NCBI GenBank assembly: GCA_944989445.1 | Contig: CALYLW010000319.1 | Coordinates: forward strand, 199,001 to 263,000 | Reading direction: 5' to 3' | Length of the DNA stretch: 64,000 bases | Source: Ampullaceana balthica | Lineage: Eukaryota; Mollusca; Gastropoda; Lymnaeidae | Shown here: in pieces, positions 56,070-64,000 of the stretch | Layout of the letters: each line of letters starts with the position of its first letter | How positions within the stretch are numbered: the first letter of the stretch is position 1 | Made by a program: the position numbers and the translations under genes | Notes under the pieces: model-generated | What the model was told of the DNA's origin: nothing | What the model saw: only the letters and a program-made list of their open reading frames with translations | Database searches by the model: none

Positions 56070-56632
56070 AGGCTTGTCTTGGAGGCTTGTCTTGGAGGCT
56101 TGTCTTGGAGGCTTGTCTTGGAGGCTTGTCTTGGAGGCTTGTCTTGGAGGCTTGTCTTGGAGGCTTGTCTTGGAGGCTTGTCTTGGAGGCTTGTCTTGGA
56201 GGCTTGTCTTGGAGGCTTGTCTTGGCGGCTTGTCTTGGAGGCTTGTCTTGGAGGCTTGTCTTGGAGGCTTGTCTTGGAGGCTTGTCTTGGAGGCTTGTCT
56301 TGGAGGCTTGTCTTGGCGGCTTGTCTTGGAGGCTTGTCTTGGAGGCTTGTCTTGGAGGCTTGTCTTGAAGGCTTGTCTTGGAGGCTTGTCTTGGAGGCTT
56401 GTCTTGGCGGCTTGTCTTGGAGGCTTGTCTTGGAGGCTTGTCTTGGAGGCTTGTCTTGGAGGCTTGTCTTGGAGGCTTGTCTTGGAGGCTTGTCTTGGAG
56501 GCTTGTCTTGAAGGCTTGTCTTGGAGGCTTGTCTTGGAGGCTTGTCTTGGAGGCTTGTCTTGGAGGCTTGTCTTGGAGGCTTGTCTTGGAGGCTTGTCTT
56601 GGAGGCTTGTCTTGGAGGCTTGTCTTGGAGAA
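56070..56632. repeat. 13-bp tandem array (AGGCTTGTCTTGG)
   Basis: About 43 units with occasional A-to-C or G-to-A changes. The period is not a multiple of three, yet all frames remain open because the unit has no stop on either strand. Confidence 0.97.
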
Positions 56633-56748
56633 TTTTTTCAAAGATATAAGGGAGGGGGTGTGATGTTTCAAAAGTTGTTTATTACATGATGGCTGTAATT
56701 GGTTATTTTTAAAAGTAAGTCTTTGGAGTGGATGTTGCAGCTTTCGTT

Positions 56749-56796
56749 GTTGGTGGCATTGTTGGTGGCATTGTTGGTGGCATTGTTGGTGGCATT
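56749..56796. repeat. 12-bp minisatellite (GTTGGTGGCATT), left part, four units
   Basis: Four perfect units ending in GCATT at the LTR border. The array resumes at 63523 after the LTR element. Confidence 0.95.
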
Positions 56797-57305
56797 TGTT
56801 ACGGTCAGATGTTGTGGTGTGGGGATGACTACGCATAAATGGGGCTGTGAACACTTGTCCTCGTGGAACGGGGGCAAGTGAACTCAAGGTACGTGCAAGT
56901 TGTAATGAATTGACAGGACCACGGTCAAAGGGAGACATGGTGATTGACCGAGGGTCCAGTCAAAAACCGGTCGGACAAGACGGGGGTATAATAGGGGTCA
57001 CATTGTGTGTCGCGGGGAGAGTGTTAAGTTGCCAAGTAGCAGGCAGGTGAAAGACGTACGATAGAGTGTGGAGTTTTGTGAACGTGGTCCAATCCGGTCA
57101 AGCTGGGCCGAGGACTCTGGATGGTATGACCATCAACTGTAAACTGCCAATTGTACTGTACCATAAATATGTTCAAAGCTTCTGGATGTCATTAAACTTA
57201 TGTTGAAAGAAAACAACCCAGCGTTGCTAAGTCTTTTACCCGTCTACGTGGTAAATATCTGTGGCTAAGGGGGGACCTCAACCCCTAGACAACGACTCCG
57301 CCACA
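56797..57305 (+). repeat. 5' LTR, 509 bp
   Basis: Starts TGTTACGGTC and ends CTCCGCCACA. It contains TATAATA (56987-56993), a candidate core promoter, and ATTAAA (57191-57196), a candidate polyadenylation signal. Its only mismatch with the 3' LTR is at 56870. Confidence 0.95.
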
Positions 57306-57306
57306 G

Positions 57307-57318
57307 TGGGGGCCCGTC
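57307..57318 (+). promoter_or_regulatory. Primer-binding site, tRNA-Pro-like
   Basis: TGGGGGCCCGTC begins one base after the LTR. It matches 11 of 12 bases of the known proline-tRNA primer site TGGGGGCTCGTC used by some retroelements. The primer identity is inferred; the organism's tRNA-Pro 3' end would decide. Confidence 0.7.
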
Positions 57319-57427
57319 GAAAAACCGAGCCATCGGTTCGAGCCAACGCAGCACATCAAGGCACGTCACTAAAGGAGAAACGACGAAAAACACATCAACG
57401 AACTGGCCGTACTAGCCATCCCGATAG

Positions 57428-57829
57428 CAAGATCATCATGAGAACGTAGGGCTTACACCTCGTAACGACGAGACCAGGGGTGTTGAAGACAGCCGTAGCA
57501 GTGATGTTGAAGACAGCCGTAGCAGTGATGTTACAGACAGCCGTAGCAGTGATGTTACAGACAGCCGTAACAGTGGTGTTACAGACAGCCGTTGCAGTGG
57601 TGTTGTAGACAGCCGTAGTAGTGGAATTGCAGACAGACGCAGAAAGGGAGGCCATACAGACTACACCCGGAAGAGCATCGGAGGAATAACGAACACTAAC
57701 TTAGACAGTAACACAGAAGCTGACTACAGCCTGGACAACTTCGAGGTTACAACCTCAGTAATACGTGACAGTGAAGGCGGTGACTTTGTGACTCTCTCGC
57801 CTATGGATATTGATACTGCCCTGGTATAA
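57428..57829 (+). other. Leader open frame with 24-bp repeats
   Basis: Open for 133 codons but with no usable ATG near its start. It encodes seven 8-residue units of the (V/T)DSRSSD type, then an acidic tail (DNFEVTTSVIRDSEGGDF, ending MDIDTALV). It overlaps, in the -1 frame, a frame that starts at ATG 57261 inside the LTR and stops at 57449. It may be a short leader protein reached by frameshift or splicing, or a relic. I do not recognise it. Confidence 0.4.
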
Positions 57830-58079
57830 TGTGTTTTTCTTATGTATGGGTACTATTTGTGTGGTAATTTCTATCGTACAGGCAAGTACAACTTAATTTC
57901 TAATATTAAATTAGTATGTTTTAGATATTATATATTATATATTTGTATATGATGAATCCCCAAATTGTATTATTGAGATAGTAATTGTTATATTGGGTCC
58001 CTAATACAAAACGATAGGAAGACGGTAGACGAATTTGAAATTGTGACCGTAGAGTAACTACTAATATAGAAACATCGAC

Positions 58080-61000
58080 ATGGAATTGCCTAATGTAGAA
58101 AAACTGAGACAAAGTGCCCGGGAGCTGGGATTTGAAGGGGAGGAGGCAAAGAGATGGGTTATAGAGGCGTACAAGAGGGTGGAAGATGAGGAAAGAGATA
58201 GAAGGAAGAGCGAGCAAGTGGCGCGCAGGAGGGAGGAAGATGAGGAAAGAGATAGAAGGAAGAGCGAGTAAGAGGCGCGCAGGAGGGAGGAAGATGAGGA
58301 AAGAGATAGAAAGAAGAGGGAGGAAGATGTGGAAAGAGAGAAACGGAAAGAAGAAAGGGCTTTCAAAAGAGCGGAGGAGTCAAGAAGGTTAGAAATGGAG
58401 AGACAAAGAGAACTAGAAATGGCCGATGAAATGTATATAGGAGTTAAAGAGGAAGACAAGATAGGTACAAATAATAACGTTCTAATTACTCAAACCACTT
58501 CGGGACCAAAGAAAAGATATAAATCGAGAACCAAACACGTGACTGAGAAACCGGAGTTGAAATGTCAAAAAGGGGTAGCCGAAATTGAAAATAAAAACTT
58601 TTCCAAAAGCGATTTGAATTCCACTACTAGGAAAATTTCGATAGACACTGCTGCCGCTAGCAAAAAGAAAGGAAGAAAGGAAAAAGTCAGGAAAGAATTA
58701 GCAAGGGGGAAAACGATTACGCAGTCGGACAAGAAAGTTGTTGAAAATGTCAACAATGGTAAAGAAACGGACAAGAACCCTGTAAAACCTGAAAATAATG
58801 TTAAAGAAACAGACAATAAAGTGGTAGAACCTGAAAAGAATTATGCCGAACAAGTCAGAGATGAAATTAGGATGGGGGCGGTAGGAAAAGAGACCAAGGA
58901 AAACACTCCTGAGCCAGAGAAGAGAGATGATCATTCAGTTATAGACGCCTTAATAGCTGGGACAAAGGGTGAAATTAAATCGGAAGAAATAGAAGTTCAG
59001 AATGACTGTGATGAGAAGACTGAAGGAATCGGAGATGTAGAGAAAGTCACACGAGTGGAATATGATGAAGCAAATGATACAATAAATTATTATGCTAGTG
59101 ATACTTTAGAAAGGAGCACACATAAGAACGAAAAGAAGATAAAGCAGGGTCAATTAACTAATGTAGTGACTGCTAATAAAGGGAAGGAAAAGGGTGAAAG
59201 GGAAGATAGCTGGTGGTTAAAAAAAATTGAAGAGGTACGGTTAAAGTGGGAGCAAGAAGATAAAGAATCATTGAGACAAAACGAAGAAAGACAGAGACTG
59301 CGACAGAAAAAAGATGAAAAGAAGCAGCGACAATACGAAAAGAGACAGGAGAAAATGTTAGAAAATGATGAAGAGAAAAGAAGAAAACGTAGAATTAAAC
59401 AGGGAGCTTTAAAAAGTAACGAGAGTAACTGTCAGGAAGAATTATATGGAATAGCCAGCTTATTTTGGGAAGAGCCGTATGTAACGAAAGAAGTTAAGGT
59501 GGCAGAACCGGCAGCTGGCGAGATAGCCAGGGAAGAAAGTAATAAACTCATTAGTGAATTGAGAAATAATCTGACCCTTAGAGAGAATGAATTAAAGGAA
59601 CACAAAGAGACAGTAAGTAAACTAGAGTCAACATTGAACAAGGTTGAAACTAGACTAACGGATCTCGAAAAAGTTGACATCAAACACAGATTAAAAATAG
59701 AGGAAACTGAAGTTGAATCAATGAACTTAAGAATGAGAATTGTCGAAATGTACAAACTACTGGCTCAAAATGATGAAGAAAAATCCAGCTGGCTTAAAAT
59801 TATGAAGGACAAAGATAGAAAGGTAACAGAGCTGAAGAAGTCTGAAGCTGGAAAAGGTGAATTATTAGAAAAATTACAGAGGGAACTAAAAGGAAAAGAG
59901 ATAGAAAACACAGAAATGGATAGAAACCTAATCAGTACACAAAACAACGTAGCAAATCTGAGTAAGGCCTTAGCCGAAATGGAAAAATCATTAGAAGAAT
60001 GTAAGAGAGAGAACAAAATAAAACTGAATGAAGCTGGAGTTGAGTCCATGACCGGGAAAATGAAAAGTATCGAGATGGACAACGTATACGCTAGCCTAAT
60101 AAAAATAGTCAGGGGTAAAGATGAAAAACTAGCAGAGATGAAATTAAACTTAATCATTGCAAACCAAAATATATCAGGGCTGATTAAGACGGTGACTGAG
60201 AAAGATGAATGTTTGCAGAACTTACAGTGGAAGCTAAAGGAAATTAAAGACACACTAACTCAAAAAGAAGAGGAGAATAATGAGTTAACACTGACTATAG
60301 CACATAACAAAGAAGACATAAATGACTTATGGCGAATCATTGTTGAAAAGGAAGAGAAAAGGACTGAATTAACGCAAAGATTAACTGGTAAGGATACAGA
60401 CATGACAGTGATTGTGCAGAGAACGTCCAAGATGCTTGGGACAATAGTTGAAAAACCTCACGAAAAGTGGACTAAAGAAGTACAATTTCGAAAGAGGGAA
60501 ATTTTAGTTGAAAATTTGAATAAGAAGAAAAGTAGTGACCCAGATATGCAAGATTGGGTGAAGGTCACTGAACACACCGTGGTCACAGTAGTAACATTAA
60601 CCTCCCAAGCAAAATGTATTGAATGTAAGGGAAATAAGGATAATGATGGAAATATTGATTGTGCTACTGAATTTCTAGAGTATAGCAAACTTATTGATAG
60701 AGATCAGGAGAATATTGAAGATAATGATGGGAAAATTGAGTGTGCTACTAAGCTAAGAGCAGATATCCCACATAGGGATAAAAACAAGCAACTTAAGAAG
60801 AAACCCTTCAGTGGAGCCATACAACAATATGACGTGGGCTCAGCTAAACACTGTTGTGAGTTGTTGAACAAAGGTGACGCGTATAACCTCCAAGGACGCA
60901 GCAGGGCAAACACGGAGCTCAACAGAAACAATAACAATGACACAGTGCGATCAAGACTGGCCAGAATGCATAGGACCATGACGGACAAATACTCATTGGA

Positions 61001-61331
61001 CAGGCTTACGGCCGGTCTGTTGAGAATATTGGTTTTGTTAATAATTGGGGTCCGGTTGAACACATTTAATTGTGTGGTTAGCTCGTGCGTTGGTATATTT
61101 TTAGACGCAATGGTCAGCCCTTCGGGTCAAAGAGTACAATTCAAAAGAGGTCAGGGAGGAAAATTCAAATGTAGTGACCGAAGTTATTGGCGAGATTTCA
61201 AGGGCGGAAGTAAAGCTAATATGATAAGTCGTGGAGGGGGTGACAGGAGTGATCGGGGAAATTTCAGAGGCGGAGGTATACTTAACCGAAAAAGCCATAG
61301 AGGTAGCGACAGGGAGGATCGCAGAGGATAG
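58080..61331 (+). CDS. Gag-like coiled-coil/RGG protein of LTR element, one in-frame stop
   Basis: ATG 58080 begins MELPNVEKLRQSARELGFEG and a charged helix, a pattern common at the start of invertebrate Gypsy Gags. Two 54-bp repeats encode (E/D)EERDRRKSE blocks. In the second, TAA at 58269-58271 replaces the CAA of the first, and the same frame then stays open for 1,020 codons to TAG 61329-61331. No ATG lies close after the stop (first about 58393). The middle (about residues 390-780) is predicted coiled coil, rich in E/K with heptads. A hydrophobic run (LLRILVLLIIGVRLNTF) sits near residue 980. The tail is RGG-rich and could bind RNA. There is no CCHC knuckle. Coding composition is purine-rich, unlike the flanks. 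Confidence 0.7.
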
Positions 61332-63002
61332 AGGTGGCAATGGGAAGGGACAGACAAAAGACTGATAGAAAATCACGGTCCCACTAATCCCACTAAGACT
61401 ACCAGTATACGGACAGATTTTGTAGGGTTGAGTACAAGAATGATCAAAATAGCTAATAATTAAGCCTGGGACAATGACAAATGATTGTAGTTTCCAAATT
61501 TTAGGGTACGCTCTTGGTAATGCTAATAAGGGTCGTTTCTTGTTTAGAATGGGAAATATACGAAATGTTCCACCATCAAAAACAATGACTATGATTTTTG
61601 ATGCATACATTGAATTTGTCTGAGTATTACGGTATAGGAGGGCGCCGTAAATAACACGGAATTGGTATTGTGTCTTCTATGATGATGATGATGATAATTT
61701 GTTGAAAATTATGATGGATAATGATAATATTGTTGGGATTGAAGTTGGGGTCTGAGTGACCTTGTACCAGTATCATTGTGAAATGAAATAAAGTGGTTCG
61801 TATGTTCATGACAAATGTGTTGATCATATAAGAAATTTTGTGCACTGGAGACCTCAGTCCAAATTTTATGATAAGAGATGTTGTTATGATGATAATGTTT
61901 TGATTAGGATGATGCTGCTGCTATTTGTTGATAACTATGAGGAGTTATGATAATGTATTTTTGTATTTACTTGGGGGGTCTGAGCGACCAATTCCCAGTA
62001 TTACTATTATATGAATTGATAAGACAATTCTTATGTGCACGACACATTTTGATTATGTAAGCACAACATGTTTGGAGCCCTCAGGCATTTGGTATAACAT
62101 TGATAATATGTATTTATTATATGTTATGATGATGAAATTTTTGATTCATGAAAATTTTGCCGATGATTATGTTATGATTATGAATATGATAATTTGTAAC
62201 CCATTAACTGGTGGTTATAACTGGTCCCAGTAGGGGGGACGATAAATATACATACGAGATCCCGCTATGGGGACAGAAAACATACATAACATGTCCCATA
62301 AAGATACAGATGCAAGTATTAATGAAAAGGGACAGAAAATTGGGTGGATAGTGATTGTTGTGACACATGATTAGCAATTAAACCATTGAAGCATGCCATT
62401 CATTGTTTGTGAGACATGTTGAGCAATTAAGTCACTGAACCATGACTTTCTTCGCTTGTAAAACATGGGGATCATCTAAATCATTGAACCATGAGATTCT
62501 TTGCTTGTGAAACATGGGTGTCATTTAAGTCATTTAACCATACCAAGATTTTTTTGTATGTGAAGAATATTAATACTTCAAATGTGACAATTTTTTTTCT
62601 TCTGTATATTGATGTATATATATCGTTAACATTTTGAGTAGTAATAACCTTTGCTACCCTCGAAAGCGAGGTAGTATAGGACTAGACTCGTACGCTGGTA
62701 CGAAAACCGGGTAGTTCCACAATGTAAATAAAACGATTCCTTATTATGTATTTGGGAATATACACCAGCTATTGTGAACTAATATTTTTGGAAGCTAGCA
62801 TATTACTGGTGAAAAATTCTGTATATAGTGATAATAGTGCACATTGCAATTGTTAAATATTGTTAAAATAACTATATATTATTGAAATGCCTGTGTGTGT
62901 AAGTATGGGATATATTAGTATTAGTATTAGTAGATCATGACACACCAAAACCTCAAGACCTTATGTTTATAAACTCGCGACATTCTTGCTAAGGTCGCTC
63001 GT
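61332..63002 (+). other. 3' noncoding region of LTR element
   Basis: A 1.7-kb AT-rich stretch where pol would be expected. No frame above about 65 codons looks like RT or integrase. It includes ATGATGATG runs and near-repeats of CATTGAACCATGA around 62380-62560. It also holds a compact hairpin cluster (62654-62714). Confidence 0.7.
62654..62714 (+). ncRNA. Candidate structured RNA element
   Basis: CTACCCTCG-AAAG-CGAGGTAG forms an 8-bp hairpin with one bulged C. CGTAC-GCTG-GTACG forms a second. CTACCC at 62654-62659 can alternatively pair with GGGTAG at 62709-62714, enclosing both. It lies 300 bp before the polypurine tract. A role in export or packaging is only a guess. Confidence 0.45.
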
Positions 63003-63013
63003 GAGGAGGGGGG
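63003..63013 (+). promoter_or_regulatory. Polypurine tract
   Basis: GAGGAGGGGGG directly abuts the 3' LTR, as expected for the primer of plus-strand DNA synthesis. Confidence 0.9.
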
Positions 63014-63522
63014 TGTTACGGTCAGATGTTGTGGTGTGGGGATGACTACGCATAAATGGGGCTGTGAACACTTGTCCTCGTGGAACCGGGGCAAGTGAAC
63101 TCAAGGTACGTGCAAGTTGTAATGAATTGACAGGACCACGGTCAAAGGGAGACATGGTGATTGACCGAGGGTCCAGTCAAAAACCGGTCGGACAAGACGG
63201 GGGTATAATAGGGGTCACATTGTGTGTCGCGGGGAGAGTGTTAAGTTGCCAAGTAGCAGGCAGGTGAAAGACGTACGATAGAGTGTGGAGTTTTGTGAAC
63301 GTGGTCCAATCCGGTCAAGCTGGGCCGAGGACTCTGGATGGTATGACCATCAACTGTAAACTGCCAATTGTACTGTACCATAAATATGTTCAAAGCTTCT
63401 GGATGTCATTAAACTTATGTTGAAAGAAAACAACCCAGCGTTGCTAAGTCTTTTACCCGTCTACGTGGTAAATATCTGTGGCTAAGGGGGGACCTCAACC
63501 CCTAGACAACGACTCCGCCACA
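63014..63522 (+). repeat. 3' LTR, 509 bp
   Basis: Identical to the 5' LTR except C at 63087. Followed by the target duplication GCATT. Confidence 0.95.
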
Positions 63523-63841
63523 GCATTGTTGGTGGCATTGTTGGTGACATTGTTGGTGGCATTGTGGGTGGCATTGTTGGTGGCATTGTTGGTGGCATTG
63601 TTGGTGGCATTGTTGGGGGCATTGTTGGTGGCATTGTTGGTGACATTGTTGGTGGCATTGTTGGTGACATTGTTGGTGGCATTGTTGGTGGCATTGTTGG
63701 TGGCATTGTTGGTGGCATTGTTGGTGGCATTGTTGGTGGCATTGTTGGTGGCATTGTTGGTGGCATTGTTGACGGCATTGTTGGTGGCATTGTTGGTGGC
63801 ATTGTTGGTGGCATTGTTGGGGGGCATTGTTGGTGGCATTT
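63523..63841. repeat. 12-bp minisatellite, right part, about 26 units
   Basis: Continues the GTTGGTGGCATT array interrupted by the LTR element, with GACATT, GACGGC and GGGGGC variants. The four-codon period produces open frames on both strands that are not genes. Confidence 0.95.
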
Positions 63842-64000
63842 TTGGCGCAGTAAATGTTGAAATTGTCTTAAATTATGTCTTTGTTACGTTACTAAATATT
63901 TCGTAGATTGCTGTAGATGTAGTTGTAATTTCTGATGTAATAGTTGTTATAATTTGTGTTGTGGTTGTTGTGGTTGTCGAGGTGTTTGTTGCGTTTATTG
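63842..64000. other. GTT-rich DNA, nothing recognised
   Basis: Irregular GTTGTTGT-type sequence to the window end. Confidence 0.5.

Larger units (their letters stand above)
56797..63522 (+). mobile_element. Young non-autonomous LTR retrotransposon with Gag-like ORF only (TR-GAG type)
   Basis: Two 509-bp LTRs (TG...CA) flank a 5.7-kb interior. GCATT is duplicated on both sides (56792-56796, 63523-63527), the 5-bp duplication usual for Gypsy integrase. A primer-binding site follows the 5' LTR and a polypurine tract precedes the 3' LTR. The sole large coding region is Gag-like (58080-61331). No protease, RT, RNase H or integrase motif was found in any frame. The LTRs differ at one base (G 56870, C 63087), so insertion is recent and enzymes must have come from another element. 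Confidence 0.9.

Noticed and set aside
56006..56938. Frames of 120-294 codons over the 13-bp array
   Set aside because: The unit has no stop in any frame, so open frames are automatic and carry no coding evidence.
57330..57350. Pol III B-box GGTTCGAGCC after the primer-binding site
   Set aside because: No A-box or tRNA-like fold at the right distance; probably chance.
63478..63906. Frames with Leu/Val/Ala or Pro/Thr/Met repeats
   Set aside because: Direct result of the 12-bp minisatellite.

Overview
The window is eukaryotic and repeat-dominated: AT-rich, with no operons or bacterial genes. It has spliced exons with GT/AG borders, tRNA-derived SINEs, LINEs, LTR elements, hAT-type DNA transposons, Helitron-like elements and many minisatellites. 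The mix suggests an invertebrate, most likely a mollusc (inference; no marker gene settles it).

Host gene (minus strand, about 320-20149). Five exons fit one gene by splice sites and reading phase. Exon 1 (19978-20149) has a basic start and a hydrophobic segment. A Thr/Pro linker with the start of a MAM domain follows (7414-7614). Then come the MAM core (3332-3615), a MAM end with a Thr-rich linker and the start of a second MAM domain (2112-2565), and a second MAM core (320-603). The gene continues past base 1. Its introns hold a CR1/L2-group LINE, SINEs, a 56-bp minisatellite, a broken hAT transposase, hAT MITEs and a complete hAT element.

20-31 kb: mostly dispersed repeats, foldback elements, an 18-bp array (24.8-25.7 kb) and a nest of MITE, hAT-like and Helitron-like elements. 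31.5-38.2 kb: a segment with hAT-type ends and a near-perfect 8-bp target duplication. It encloses a Gypsy element (intact gag, a textbook -1 frameshift signal, pol cut off after RNase H) and a broken LINE. 38.5-44.5 kb: a 49-bp array, a second hAT copy inverted relative to the first, and foldback DNA. 44.6-47.6 kb: a frameshifted endonuclease/RT LINE on the minus strand. 48.9-50.0 kb: two Helitron-like units. 50.2-54.1 kb: a 27-bp satellite-like array of about 140 copies.

56.8-63.5 kb: the most notable object. It is a 6.7-kb LTR element with two 509-bp LTRs differing at one base, a 5-bp target duplication, a primer-binding site and a polypurine tract. Its only long coding region (about 1,080 codons with one in-frame stop) encodes a charged, coiled-coil, RGG-tailed Gag-like protein. 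It has no protease, reverse transcriptase or integrase, so it must depend on enzymes from elsewhere. It sits inside a 12-bp minisatellite that resumes on its far side.

Most long open frames in the window are artefacts of tandem repeats whose unit is a multiple of three, or of CAA-rich DNA, and are not annotated as genes.
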